This document shows, piece by piece, positions 45,823 through 57,545 of a stretch of 64,000 bases of DNA (positions within the stretch are counted from its first letter, which is position 1; the number at the start of each line of letters is the position of its first letter). Where the stretch lies: positions 1 to 64,000 of the forward strand of contig NMRB01000132.1 of NCBI GenBank assembly GCA_002633025.1, read 5' to 3'. The notes beneath the pieces are model-generated. The model was given only the letters and a program-made list of their open reading frames with translations. It made no database searches and was not told the DNA's origin. The stretch is from Notospermus geniculatus (taxonomy: Eukaryota; Nemertea; Pilidiophora; Heteronemertea; Lineidae). Both the position numbers and the translations under genes were made by a program.

Positions 45823-45905
45823 AGGACCATGTCGATTTAGAGGAATCGGAGAAATCAGAGGAACGGTCTGCAGCCCATCAGTCACATCACCATCAAGTAC
45901 TATAA
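45823..45905 (+). other. Possible lone exon
   Basis: After GTTTGTAG an open stretch encodes an acidic run (DHVDLEESEKSEERSAAH) and a His cluster before a stop. Its composition looks coding and it could be an alternative last exon of the BEN gene, but nothing joins it firmly. Confidence 0.2.
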
Positions 45906-47828
45906 ATATAACCGTGTGCTCATGCTTACATCATAAATAGGCTTAGTTACGTAACCTGCAATTCGGCCCTGCTACATTACTAGTATTCTCCTCGAGTGCT
46001 GGGAGGCTCTCTTATCATCAACCTCGATGGTGATGAGTTCATTATAACAAGTCAATTGCTCAGGAAATATTATGACATAGTGATAAAATTTATACTTTCG
46101 ACTTTTAAATCATGACTGATTTTCCAGCCCGATTCGTAGTCTAAGTCGAAATGGCCAGTTTGTAGATGTTTACTTTCACAATTTGCAAACATTTTCCATT
46201 TATTTGTAGGCCTAATTGTGGCGCCAGCTAGCCTAGTGCCACCCGGATTGAAAGCATAGACAGATCACGGGGAGCACTCAAGTGACCGAATGCGGTCCTG
46301 AAATACTGTATCTTGGGGTCTTCATAGACATACCACCCTGGGCTGCCGGATAAACTGAAGCCACGGGGAGCGCTTAGGGGAGAGAATGAGGTCCTGACTC
46401 CCATGATCTCACGTTCTCCAGACCCATATTCCTGGGACATCATTCAGACTTGGACACTCGTCATGACTGGGCATGTATGTAGCTGCCCTAGTTCTTGCAG
46501 GCTAGGCCTCTCGAGGCCACCGTTATGTAGGCCTCGCCCTTGGCTGCCTGCCCCTAAGATGCATAATACATAGGTCTAGCCTAGAAGGGAGCTAGACCCA
46601 AGCCTTATACTCTTGCAGCCTCGGCCTTATACTTCAGTATGCTATGCCTAGGCTACTGTAATGTATTGTACATGTAAGCCCTTGGCCGACCCTAAGCTGC
46701 ATATTAGGATATTAGGCCTAGCCTAGAATACATTTGTAGGCCCAGTCTTAGGGTCAGCAGACAGACTTTGAAGTTTTTGGAAGTTCCCCACCCCCGTTGT
46801 GCACCACCCTGAGTGACGGTGGACATGAATCACGGTGGCGCCAGCAATAAGTTTCCGACTGCCGCCTCCCTGAATAACCGATGTCATGATATATCAGGGT
46901 GGTATTAGGCAGATCACTTTGGCGCCAGCAAAAACATTCAGGCTTGGAAGATTTCAGCACTTCCCCCGTGCTGTAGCCACCCTTCGGGACGAAACGAGAC
47001 GAAAGTAACAAGACACGTTCCATGGCTGGGCCTACCCTGCTGATAAGCAAGCTCAGCCTGGGCTACTGTAAATGTACATGTAGGCCCTATCCCACCCCTC
47101 AGTTGCACAATAAGTCTACGGTAGCCTGAAAGGGAGCAGGCCACTACTGAGGCCATAACCAGTACTCTGCTCTGTATTCTGTTTTATTCTGTTTGGAGGT
47201 CACGAACGCATTCTATGCCCATCTTATTCTGTTGATAGGTCATGAAAGCATCCCCCCTTGTACTGCTGGAGGTTCTGAGAGCAACCTGTTATTCTGTTGG
47301 GAGGTCATGAGAGCATCAACATGTTAAATTCTGTCAGGGACTGTGCCAGGATTTGCAGATTGAGAGAAATTGAGTCTCCTGCTGTTTAAAAAGGGGAGAC
47401 TTTTTCATGAAGAAGGAGACTTTTATGTCTCCCTCAGGAATCAAAAAGAAAAAGAGGAAAATGACTTTGAATTTTGAAGGTGTGACCCACCATTATATAA
47501 AGCAGGCCAAAAATTTGGAGGAACATTTTTTTGACTCCAACTCTTTGGAGGAATATTTTTTGGACTCACTCTTTGTGATGAGCTGTGTTCTACCCACAAC
47601 TTCATCTAGGCAGTGATCTTTTCCCCCAAATATGATGACATATTCTGGCATCACAACAGAAACAAAACACCACATCAAACATGTTGCCCTCGACATGTTC
47701 ACTGAATGACAAAAGTCTAAATTACATGTAGTCGCTGCTATGGTCAGTTCTGGCGGCATGTTGAAATATTTCAGTCCACAAAAGTATCGGAAGATTTTAA
47801 CATTTATGGAATGTTTCCACACAATTGT
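45906..47828. other. No supported gene; degenerate repeats
   Basis: Two loose internal repeats were seen: blocks with CACGGGGAGC and GGCGCCAGC at 46220-46940, and TATTCTGTTGGGAGGTCATG units at 47160-47320. No exon with splice support was found. Confidence 0.4.
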
Positions 47829-48012
47829 AGTCTGCCGCACAAGGGACCGTTTGCTCAGCAGGTGGCTTTTGTGTCCGCGTAATTTCGGTGAGTTCTTTAG
47901 CTCGCGAGGCAGAAAGCCCCCGTGCGCACATATTTTTCGGCGAGCTATCTGCTGAGCAAACGGTCTCGGATAACTTTTTGCTCAGCAGATAGCTCCTGTG
48001 TGCAGCAGGCTT
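47829..48012. mobile_element. Inverted-repeat element 'GCTATCTGCTGAGCA'
   Basis: GACCGTTTGCTCAGCAGGTG pairs with CTATCTGCTGAGCAAACGGT. A third copy of the CTCAGCAGATAGC block lies at the right end next to CAGGCTTAAG. A partial copy is at 42156-42196 (AAAGCCTG ... GCTATCTGCTGAGCA). Confidence 0.6.
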
Positions 48013-48295
48013 AAGATTGTGTTTGACAGAGCACTCTGCTGTCACAGTTTTGTAATATAAATATAATGAAGTTTGGGTTGTCGTGCTCAATTTTTATCTC
48101 GATTCCAGCGACTTATATTGTGTGTGTAGTGTTCCACATTTTATGTCATCCATGAAGTTGACATTCTAAAATGGTGAGACGTAGACAATCTTAAATTACC
48201 AGTATATTGTTGAATTTTGAATGTATAAAAATGTATTGCTCAGTTTTGGATGTCTGGGTTGTTTCAGGCATACCTGAACTGAATTCAAAACTGCT

Positions 48296-48480
48296 GTTTT
48301 ATCNCGAATCGGACCGAAACTTGGTGTCGTGGGTCATCTGACCTAGGGGTATATATGTACCAAGTTTCAGATCAATAGCTCCAGCGGTTACGAAACGTGC
48401 CCTGCTAACGGACAACGACGGACGACGACGACGGACGACGACGACGGACGACGGACGCTGCACCATCGTAATAGCTCACC
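48296..48480 (+). repeat. Dispersed repeat piece plus (GACGACGGAC)n tract
   Basis: CCGAAACTTGGTGTCGTGGG and CCAAGTTTCAGATCAATAGC match the family seen at 17165, 50796 and 60040. They are followed by GGACGACGACGACGGACGAC-type simple repeats at 48410-48470 and AATAGCTCACC. An N lies at 48304. Confidence 0.65.
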
Positions 48481-50231
48481 CCAGTGAGCTAAAAATTACA
48501 AAATTTTATTTTTCTTATGCTTTCTCACAAATTATGTGTATGGCAGGTGCAATATATTGACAGTAACTGGGAGGTAAATGTATTTACAGTGAAACCAACC
48601 TAAAGTTGCATCTCGATATCAGATGTTAGGATTACATTTGATCCAATCTCAAGATGCAGTTGTAGTCAAAAACTGAAAAAGGGATTATGTCATGACATCC
48701 AGAGCATCATTTTCGTTGTCATGATTAGATGTGATATTTGGCCGATTTCATGTCACGATACAATGTCATTTTCTGATGCGATCACGAGATTGGATCCCTT
48801 GATCCTGTCCTGAGATCATGACGTTTCATAGGCACCCCAAGGATTTTCAAAGAAAAAATGGTCTCGGGCAGTTTCAAAGGTTATTTAAAGGGGGAAGTTC
48901 TCACAAAATTTCTGAATTTTCACTTGAGTTCATCTCAGATTTTTATCCAAAAGGGGTATCTATCGCGTGGGGATCCCCGTGGTTTTCACTTTAACTCCTC
49001 CATTGATGAGAATTAGTTGTTGTGGTGGTACGGTATAATGGGCCTAAACCGTCCATATGTATCTGTACTGTAGATTTTGGTGCTACTGGCCCGGTCAGCC
49101 TGCGTGTAGTCTTGGGTGGGGCAAGGTGGTTTGCCATGCAGTCACATTTCGAATATCCTATGCATTTTTCCTAGTCTTGTTGATGTGGTAGTCCCACAAA
49201 TCAGCACAGCCATAAAACCGTTTTGGTATAGTGTAATTGTATTTGACATGTTTTATGAAAGGTGATATTGTGAAATGCACAGTATAGCAGTTTTCACGCC
49301 AGAGCTACATACATGTATGTAATTCTGCCGAACCAGGTACAGGCATTGACTGATGTTTGACTGACCACAATCATCGGCAACTTCCATTCTATCAGAACGA
49401 TAAAAATGGTTATACAAAATAAGATTTTTTTCTGAAAGCTATTTCATATTTCGAAATTTCAAATATTTTGGTGCAGAAATATGACCAACAAGTTTTTCTA
49501 ACAAACTGTGTCAGAATTGGCTTGGTAGTCAATCAAGTGTAGATACATGTAAACATCAGTGAATGCCTGTACATGTACTTTGCCAATAAGTTGGTTCATT
49601 TAACTGCAGTTTTGCAAAAAAGCAACTGTCTTTCGTGGCAATGGAATGTGGTTAAGTATGGCCTACTTGTAGACTCCCATTCCGTTTTTTGACATCAATA
49701 TAAAGGGTTTTAAACTGCTCTCATTTTATGAACTGACCAGTATTTAATATTTTAGTGATATTTGATATTTGATAATGATATTTAGTGATATTTGAAATAG
49801 CCTATGTATTTTAACTGCTTCAATCATCAAATTTAAAAAAAATTATTAAAAAAATGTTTTTTTCATGTCAGGTTTCTTTTCAATTCAAGTAGACAATCAC
49901 TTACATTGTGCATCACATGTAAAAATAATTCTAGGTTTCAAAGGACGTTCGTGAATGCTTCAAAGAAATTCTGTCCTGAAGTAAAATTAACTTACACATG
50001 TACGTATGTACGGATCGCATGTAAAGAAAGGTTGTCAATACATGTAGTGAGATTTTGCTCCATTCCAAGAACGGAACTACGAGAGAATTCTTATTCACGT
50101 TATTGTACTTGTTCCATGTTACGCTTTAAAGTAGTGCTGATACACGAGCCATTGACAGCATGTAACGTCACCTTGTCACGTCACTTGTTCTCGTTCTCTT
50201 GTGACGTCACATAGCTATGACCACTTGAGAT
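48481..50231. other. No supported gene
   Basis: AT-rich sequence; no exon, hairpin element or tandem repeat could be supported. Confidence 0.4.
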
Positions 50232-50688
50232 AATAGCTGCGTTTACACTGCCGAAAATCAAGTGAACTCGGTCTGGAACGAGTACGGGTTGGCACAAAAA
50301 GTGGCAGTGTAAACCTGCCATTAGCGTACCCGGTTCGGACCAGAAGTGAACCGAACCGAGACCCGCAGACCCGCAGAAGGAGGTGGTCTTGGTCCGCACT
50401 TCGTACGGTACCCTGACCAAATGTGCAGTGTAAACGTGATGCACGGTGAACTGAAACGAGTCCACTTACTGAGACGGCATTGAGCATGCGCGCAGTTCGT
50501 TGTTGCGTCACTTGCGTTCACTCGAGTGAAAAATCGGCATGCATTCCGCACGAGTTTCTTGCCTCCACTCAATGGAGAGCAACGTTTCAGGTGCAGTCTA
50601 AACGGTACCTAAATGAAGTGGACCTGGTCCGGACCGAGTATGGTTCACTTTAACTGCCAAAATGTTTGGCAGTGTAAATGCAGCTATT
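50232..50688. mobile_element. Inverted-repeat element 'GCAGTGTAAACGC'
   Basis: AATAGCTGCGTTTACACTGC and GCAGTGTAAATGCAGCTATT bound about 457 bp. Internal copies of GTGTAAAC and GGTCCGGACC/CGGTTCGG blocks repeat in both directions. Open frames across it are repeat-derived. Confidence 0.7.
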
Positions 50689-50795
50689 GGGTGGTGGGAT
50701 ACCTGACAGCTTTTAGCCTGCTTGGCCGCAAGGCTTATGCTGTGGTTGGGGTCAATGAGTGGTGGTCTGTCGTGCGTCAGTCCGTACGGAGGTAC

Positions 50796-51120
50796 GTCCG
50801 TAAACTTTTGGTTTGTTAGCGCTCTAGCGCCTTTATTTTTAGATGAATCTTTTTGGTCTTTGGTGGGTGTATATATGGGCCTAAGAGCTAGGTCGAGTTC
50901 GATTTTGAGCACAGTCGGTTTCCTAGTTTGGCCTCCAGGGATCTTCAACAGGCTATATTTTGATAACGGTTCGAACTATCACGTTGAAACTTTGTACACA
51001 TGTATGTACCTCTGGGTTATAGCAAGTTACAGACAAAAGTTTGGTGAAATCTGATTTTTGACATTCCCACTAGGGAGCCAAATGCAAGTCACTGAAAGCA
51101 CAGTTTTTCCCTAACCAAGA
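50796..51120 (+). repeat. Dispersed repeat family 'GCGCTCTAGCGCC', copy 2
   Basis: The block from CGTCCGTAAACTTTTGGTTT through CACTAGGGAGCC matches the reverse complement of 17165-17512 throughout, at roughly 80% by eye. This is the longest other copy. Confidence 0.75.
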
Positions 51121-52170
51121 GATGGATTTTTGTCAAATTTTTTTCATGGGTATATCTAATAAGGATACACAAAACAGTACTCGAGATTTTTAATCTGACC
51201 TACTTTTCAAGGTCACAGAGGTCAAGGTTTGTCTGGAATTTTGAAAATTTACACTATGGCTGTCACCTTAAACTGAGCTGCATGTTCATAGTCAAGACAT
51301 TTATAGGGCAATTTGGCATGTTTGTCCTTAAATGGCTTTTATGGGGTTGCTGATGATTCCCACCACTGTGCTTCAAGCCAAGCGGGCACAGTGCCATTGG
51401 CACTATTTTTCTTGGAAGGCCCTGCGAGGTTCAGGGTTTGGTTCCCGGTATTAAATTGACATAGGAAGAAAATCTACCAGCAATGATTGATGACGTCACA
51501 AGGATATTTTTTATGGTTGGTTATTGCCTGATCCGTTCTCAGAAAGGGATAGGAAAACCTCATTATTGATAATGTTGATGAAATACAGTGTGTGATCGGG
51601 ATGGATCCCTGAAAACAACAAATTGATGCCTTTGAGGAGGCCTAATACATTGAGTTTAACATGCAATAACTGTAATTAGTTTAACATGCAATAATTGTAA
51701 TTCGTTTGTTTCTCTGAGCTGCCTGAATTGTTGTGCTGTTTAATTTCTTGTTTAGAACAGTATACAACATATGTGAAAAGCCCTGAACAAGAGAGACTGC
51801 TACTTTCCAGATAGTGCCAATTGCAATGACATGAATGAAAGTGGCACGCTAACACATGGAAAGTCGCATTATGTATCTCGGAACTTGATGGTGAACACAC
51901 CTCCAAATGAACTCTTGTCAATTTTAGTATGGTAGTACATGTATGTAGAATAGATAGATAAATAGATTAATACAAAGATTCAATATAGAAATAAATGATT
52001 TGAGTTAAACTTCGTTATTCATGCCACCTCGCATGCTTTTGAGGGTAGTAAAATGCCCTCAAAAGCTTACTCACCAAGGTGTTTCTGTGGACATGGTGGA
52101 GGCTTATTTCTGAGGTCTGCTGCAGAAACCAAGTTCAGGTGTACCCAAAAAGCTTCAGGTATGCCACAGG
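51121..52170. other. No supported gene
   Basis: Contains a small hairpin (CTTTTGAGGG / CCCTCAAAAG) near 52037-52066 and otherwise nothing recognised. Confidence 0.4.
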
Positions 52171-52540
52171 TGCTCCACAGAAGCATACTAAAGGTGCACT
52201 GCAGAAACAACCTTCAGGTGCACTACAGAAAGAGCCTTCAACACTACAGAAACAACCTTCAGATGTACCACAGAAAGAGCCTTCAGCACCACAGAAACAG
52301 CCTTAAACACTACAGAAACATCCTACAGAACAGCCTTAAAAACTACAGAAACATCCTTTAGAAGTACTACAGAAACAGCCTTCAGCACCACAGAAACAGC
52401 CTTCAACCTGAAGGCTGTTTGTTTCAATTCAACCTTCAGACCACTACAGGTGCAGCACAGAAAAAGCCTTCACCCTCAAGGTTGTTTTGTGGGATGTCTC
52501 TGTGGTGTTCAAAAGGTTGTTTCTGTGCTGTTTTCTAGGT
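52171..52540. repeat. Minisatellite 'CTACAGAAACAGCCTTCA'
   Basis: Units of about 17-33 bp (CACTACAGAAACAGCCTTCA type) repeat about twelve times. Around 52480-52540 the array turns to the reverse-complement type (AGGTTGTTTCTGTG). Frames encode Gln/Lys/Pro/Ser repeats but lack exon support. Confidence 0.75.
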
Positions 52541-53335
52541 TGGACAGGTGATAAATTTTAGTAGGGCACCCGTGGCGAGCACATTTTGAGGGAGTTAGTT
52601 TGTCTAGAATATTCTGTGGTAGAGGGTCTGTTGCTTTATTGATGAGTTTATTTGGAGAGGGGTAGTTTATTAATTTATTAATCGTTAACCGTCAAATCCA
52701 TAAGCAGTCAGGAGTTTTGACTTTCTAAACAGCAGCATCACATCTGGTTTATCAGCCTTATCTCTAGGCTAATGCCAAGGTGACCCAGATTCATGATAGC
52801 TAGGTTCACGTGCGTCCCACCATGTATCTGTTGGTAGTAGGTCACTGTCATTCTTGTAGATGGCAGCGCAGGTCACCACACATCTGATTTTCTGTCTTTT
52901 GCATACAAACCAGCACTTCTTTTAAAACCAAAATACCGTAAGGGCAGTTTCCTCATATTGTACTGTACACATTATACTGTAAACGTATTTTCAGAAAGGC
53001 CACACTTAACACACATCTTCCACATTATGGGACATTTCAACCAGCCGGCTCGCTTAGATTACCTTTGGACACTTATAACAAAGTCATAACCAAGGGACAT
53101 GGAGGCAGACGGATACATCAACAACAGGCCGTCAGGTAGGATTCGCCTTTTACGACCCTCGAAGCAATCTCCTGACGTAAATAGTCATTCTGATATAGCG
53201 TAGCATGCGTAGCACCGAGGAGAATTATGTAATCAGAACAGAAAAAAAATGATGGCTTTGATGAGCATTGTCGTAACATCCCACAACAATGAAACAACTT
53301 CTGACAAATCAGACTTCCCCCATCTGGACCTGCGG

Positions 53336-53604
53336 TTGTAGATTCCAATGAAGTTTGTTTGTTTGATGACATCACAATTCATTTGCCCAAGGAATCATCG
53401 TATGTTCTTGGCCGAGTCCTCAGGATGCGAAACAGGGGCCGTGCCACAGTGGAATATAAAAGGCCTGTCAGTCTGAATGACTCGTCCGAATATCCGAAAC
53501 TTGAATTAGTTGTCAGCCTGTATTCTACGGACAATGGTGTGATTATGTACAAGCCGAGGGAGCAGCGTGAATTCTTGTTGACAGATGTCATTCGTTGTGT
53601 TTAA
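53336..53604 (+). pseudogene. Coding fragment, possible transposon protein C-terminus
   Basis: After TTGTAG an open stretch encodes VVDSNEVCLFDDITIHLPK, then SYVLGRVLRMRNRGRA, VEYKRPVSL and LLTDVIRCV before a stop. Codon composition and the regular hydrophobic pattern look like real protein, perhaps a small beta-barrel. From memory, similar modules occur in the large invertebrate transposon-like proteins that also carry the DGG.DHR segment seen at 60127-60644. That link is inference. No start codon or upstream exon was found. Confidence 0.4.
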
Positions 53605-53667
53605 TTGACACCACTTGAAGGTGGTACATGTAATTATGAACTTAGTGAGGCTGACAAGACATCATAG

Positions 53668-53925
53668 GAGACATTTATAGGGAGTATTCACGAGGCTCCT
53701 CAACCCCAACCTCGACAGAGGAGAAGTCGCCCTGTTCATCCACAAGGACAAGTAGGCAATACTGGTACCGCAGATGAAAGTGGAAGGGTTGTTTTAGTTG
53801 AACGCCCGAATCAGACTGAGAATGACGATGGTCAGAGGCGGTCTACCAGGGAGCGTAGAGTGATTGTCTGGATCAAGTTGTCATACAGTGTGCAGAAGTT
53901 TTGCAACACCTCCAGAAATCCATAA
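53668..53925 (+). pseudogene. Gypsy-type pol C-terminal tail fragment
   Basis: An open stretch encodes a Pro/Arg/Gln-rich tail ending QRRSTRERRVIVW, the kind of basic 'RRSTR.RR' ending seen on Ty3/gypsy polyproteins. No protease, RT or integrase core precedes it here. The integrase C-terminal domain lies separately downstream at 54103, so two broken copies or a rearrangement are involved. Confidence 0.4.
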
Positions 53926-54102
53926 TATTTCCATTTAATCCATTTGGTTCGGAATTATAATGCACGTGGCTATTACAGACTGTCCTTCAGATTGTGACTT
54001 TTTCTTGACCATGTGTACATGGTCCAATGATATTAAGTGCAACTAGTCTGGGTAAAGTGTAATTCTGTTCTTGTTGAATCTCATAGATTTTGAGGACAGC
54101 GA

Positions 54103-54552
54103 TTGGACAAGGCGTTTTCCAATGCTGAAGAGCAAATTGAGAAAAGCTACCGATGTCAGAAACGTACTTACGATCAACGACAACATGGGAAACCGTTTGC
54201 AGTCGGCGACTTTGTCTGGTTATATTGTCACAGCAATAAGAAAGGATTAGCGACAAAGCTCTCTTGTAACTGGCATGGTCCTTACCAAGTTATTAAACGA
54301 CTCTCCGATACCATCTACCGTATACAGAAGAACAGATTGGCAAAACCGAAAGTCATCCATTACGATCGTTTGAAATTACATGTATACCATGGCCTATTCA
54401 GGAAACCACACGAGTTGTTGAACCTGCTGAGGAAGGCCTCGACCTTGGAACATACGGCAGAGACAGATGGTCCCAATGCTCCGCAAACAGAACGACTCCG
54501 CAATCGAACGAACATCAAAACCCAAACACGTTATGACTGTACGGAAGATTAA
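54103..54552 (+). pseudogene. Ty3/gypsy-type integrase C-terminal domain
   Basis: 149 codons encode the end of a retroviral-type integrase: KRTYDQRQHGKPFAVGDFVW, a GPY/F module (LSCNWHGPYQVIKRLSDTIY) and VIHYDRLKLHVYHG, then a polar tail with a stop. This domain binds DNA during integration. The zinc-binding and DDE core parts are absent upstream, so the copy is a fragment. Integrases of this type also occur in Polintons, which matters because a polymerase-like piece follows at 55829. Confidence 0.75.
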
Positions 54553-54593
54553 ATAAATCGGATTTAGAAAGAATTCCATATCTATCATTGCAG

Positions 54594-54725
54594 TATGCCA
54601 TTTCAAAAGAACCTGTTGTTCTCGTGCCCGACATGTCGCCGAAAGTATACTTCAAAGAAAGCCTGGGCTGCGCACAAGTCCACATGTGGGAAACCTATGT
54701 GGAAGTTCCTTGCCCGGATCCATAA
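54594..54725 (+). CDS. C2H2 zinc-finger exon (start of a gene)
   Basis: After TATCATTGCAG the exon begins T-ATG and encodes MPFQKNLLFSCPTCRRKYTS, then AWAAHKSTCG, a C-x2-C...H-x4-C finger. It ends at a GTGAG donor. The zinc-finger gene at 63059 starts in the same way (cag-T-ATG, MPFSKGNRFLCGRCP), so the two are paralogous in structure. The downstream exon at 55238-55360 does not fit its phase, so the rest of this gene is unknown. Confidence 0.5.
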   Translation, partial: YAISKEPVVLVPDMSPKVYFKESLGCAQVHMWETYVEVPCPDP

Positions 54726-54904
54726 GTGAGTCTGGTCAAACCCTATCATCTATAGCTGGCCTCCAAATTCCAGGGTATGCATGAAATCTTTTTGAGGGTC
54801 CTAATTTCTACTTATCCGACTGACATGACTGAGTAGATTCCATGGCTTCCTTTAATATCGTATGATAGAGTGTGTACTGCTAATAATGGCATTCATTTTT
54901 TTTA

Positions 54905-55231
54905 CTTTGGGCATCTTCCTGGAGTTAACCACCCGAAACAATTAAATTCAGCCACCACCCAGGAAACCGAGAATCAGACAGGACAACTGATTAAAATGAG
55001 AATGGAAACACAACAAACCAATGGGCAGCTAAGCATGTGAAGAATAAACTATCAATGGTGCAGTACAAGCATCACTGCATGCCTTCGTCCTCTCTAACAT
55101 GTAACATGTCATACGAGTCCATCCGACAGCATAGGTTTCCTCGTACATAACATGCCAAGTAACCTGATAGAGTGTCCACTGCTAATAATGTCATAGTAAG
55201 TTGATGCTTGGCTTTCAGCACTTGAATGTCT
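54905..55231 (+). repeat. Tandem exon-containing duplication, unit 1 (decayed)
   Basis: This unit of about 327 bp matches 55232-55560. Its exon copy has lost the donor (GCAGCTAAGC in place of GCAGGTAAGC) and the acceptor region has changed, so it is probably no longer spliced. Shared blocks include GACAGGACAACTGATTAAAA and GATAGAGTGTCCACTGCTAA. Confidence 0.7.
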
Positions 55232-55237
55232 TTTCAG

Positions 55238-55360
55238 ATTGGGCCTATTCTTGGAGATAACCACCCAAACCAATTTGATTCAGCCACCACCCTCCAAACC
55301 GAGAACCAGACAGGACAACTGATTAAAATGGGAACGGAAACACAACAAACCAATGGGCAG
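55238..55360 (+). CDS. Predicted exon in duplicated unit 2
   Basis: A TTTTCAG acceptor and a GTAAGC donor bound 41 codons in one open frame (IGPILGDNHPNQF, then a Gln/Thr-rich stretch to TNGQ). It has no recognised domain. The unit around it (55232-55560) is a tandem copy of 54905-55231. Confidence 0.35.
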
Positions 55361-55828
55361 GTAAGCATGTGAAGAATAAAGTCTCAGTGGTGCAGTACAC
55401 TAGCATCATTGCGTGCATTCGTCACCTCTAACAATAACAGGTCTGATGTCACAACTCCATCCGACAGTGTGGGTTCCTCGTACATATCATGCCAAGTAAC
55501 TTGATAGAGTGTCCACTGCTAATAATGTCCTAGTATAGTTGATGCTTGGCATGGACATATCACGAGGAATACAGCGCGTATACAGCAGTATCCTTTGATA
55601 TCTTGGCTGGTATCCTCGGATATTCTCGGTGGCAGCAGAAATACTGGGATATCCTGAATGCGCGCCAAGGAAATACTTAGTTATGCATGGATATACTGAA
55701 AATATAGTGACCCAGGATAACACAAGGTCCTCTATGTTCCGGATCCTTTGTTATGCCGAGTTAGGATACCAAGAGTATTCCACTGCGATACTGTCAGTAT
55801 ATCATGAATATACTGAGGGTATAAACTC

Positions 55829-56611
55829 ATGATTCTATCCCATTTCATGTTCGTGCAGTGTCAAGTGTGGAAAGTGCAATGTGCACCTTTGCTTGTAAGG
55901 ACAGGAATTGCTTCCTTACCTTCCACAATTCGGCAATTCGACGAATCGTGGAAGTATCATCATTGTTGTGCAAAAAAGGCACTCGGTCATACCAGTATAT
56001 CAGACCATCATGTTGTTGTTGATTCTCAGGATTGGGAAACGTTTCAGTCAGTTCTTCAACCGCATTATCGCATAGTTGTGATCTCCTCAGTAAACCGTGA
56101 CCTCCCAGTCTACAGGGGTGAAGGGCCAGGTAAAATCCTCTACATATATTACCAATCTAACCATTATGATGTTATCACTAGCCTGAAGGCGTTTTACGGT
56201 TTCTCATATTACTGTGTTGACTGTAACACAGGTTACAACGTTGATAAATCACATGGGTGTGACGCCACACGCCCTTCATGTGGGATTCAACCGAATTTCA
56301 AGAGTGGATGCCAGCACAATGCTCGTGTCCTCCATGAAGAAGCTGAAGAAACGTTGACTGAGACCCCATGTATTCGCCAAGTCTCTGAGATGACGTTCTT
56401 CCATAAGACAAAGATGCTGCAGCATTTTGAGGATGAACATAGTGCAAACACATCAAGGAGTACGCACCACTTCACTTCCATGGAAGATTTCCAACTATGG
56501 AAAGAGAGGGAGGAGGACACGAATTTCGCATATTTCAGCCAGCAGGTAGGATCTTTCACAGGAAGAATACCAAATACACCTACATGTACTTCATTTGTCA
56601 GCAAGACATGA
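55829..56611 (+). pseudogene. Polinton-like DNA polymerase B segment, mosaic
   Basis: The frame encodes an N-terminal part with DWETFQSVLQPHYRIVVIS, then KILYIYYQSNHYDVITSLK, FYGFSYYCVDCNTGYN and KSHGC. This matches the pattern before the exonuclease/palm parts of Maverick/Polinton protein-primed family-B polymerases (HYDVITS followed by a Cys-rich zinc-like segment). After the Cys-rich part it turns into an unrelated-looking acidic stretch (HFTSMEDFQLWKEREEDTN) whose continuation lies in another frame to 56727 (KCQIKTGLTCPACIHACK). No polymerase catalytic motifs are seen. It is a broken, mosaic remnant. Polinton origin is inference from motif memory. Confidence 0.5.
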
Positions 56612-56760
56612 CAGATAAGGCACACGGATCAAAAACTGAAGAAGCTCGCCTTACGCACAGGGAAAATAAGAAATGCCAAATAAAAACCGGCTTGACCTGC
56701 CCAGCGTGCATCCATGCCTGTAAATAATCATTTGGTTGACAAACTCAGTTGATGATCCGT

Positions 56761-56987
56761 TAAGCCCGTGTCACACTGTCCCGAAGTTGACACCCGATGG
56801 CCATACGAATTATGGAAACTTTTGGAAATCGTACTGATAAATGCCAGCCTGAAGAAGACCCCGGTTGGGGTCGAAAATTTGCAAGATTCTGGAGTTGACT
56901 TTGGGGCCATCTTCACGCAAAATTAAAAATTCCATATTCGTGTGGCCATCGGGTGTCTAATTTCGGGACAGTGTGACACGGGCTTTA
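56761..56987. mobile_element. Inverted-repeat element carrying GACCCC hairpin copy D
   Basis: TAAGCCCGTGTCACACTGTC pairs with the right end (ACAGTGTGACACGGGCTTTA), with arms of about 50 bp that include CACCCGATGGCCATACGAA. The centre holds the hairpin motif GCCTGAAGAAGACCCCGGTT at about 56850-56890. There is no coding capacity. Confidence 0.75.
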
Positions 56988-57545
56988 AGAAGATGAAAGG
57001 GTCCGGAGTGCTTGGTGACACTGAGACAGTCTTTAATTAAAAAAGAACTGATAGTAAGCAGCAAACCTGTAACTATTCCGATTGAAGGGAAGACTGTGCT
57101 GTGTGTTCCTATTCAGCAACCAATGAACTCGTACATCATTTTTCTCTTCAGATTCGAGAAATGAGGCGCAGGCGCCTAGGTCACCTGCCTGTGGTGCCAG
57201 TCAATGAGGGCTTCTGCATAAAGATGAGGACTCTTTAGGAACAACCGAGACGAGAAGATTTTTATCTGCTGCTCATTTTCCTGTAGGTATCCCTGTATGT
57301 ATTCAGACTAAAAGGTACATGTAATAGACTATGATAGATGGCTTTAACTTTTTCGGTACCAAGGACATCACCTGTAAGACTTCTGTGTTCCTTTGGATTT
57401 TCCGGATGGGACAGATACTGAGCTTCACGGAACAGTGCCCTAACAGCTGCTACCAAAAAGAACAAAAATATGCTTGACTTTGACATACCAGTATGAGACT
57501 TCAAATTTCCCGCCAAAACCACACCCCATTTGTAAAGAAGGCATA

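Noticed and set aside
48410-48470. An Asp/Gly- or Arg/Thr-repeat coding tract
   Set aside because: It is a simple sequence repeat attached to a dispersed repeat and has no exon context.
50181-50572. Several overlapping minus-strand ORFs near 50.3 kb
   Set aside because: They coincide with an inverted-repeat element and have no protein features.
52053-52361. A Gln/Lys/Pro repeat protein
   Set aside because: The frame is produced by the minisatellite and changes type where the array inverts.
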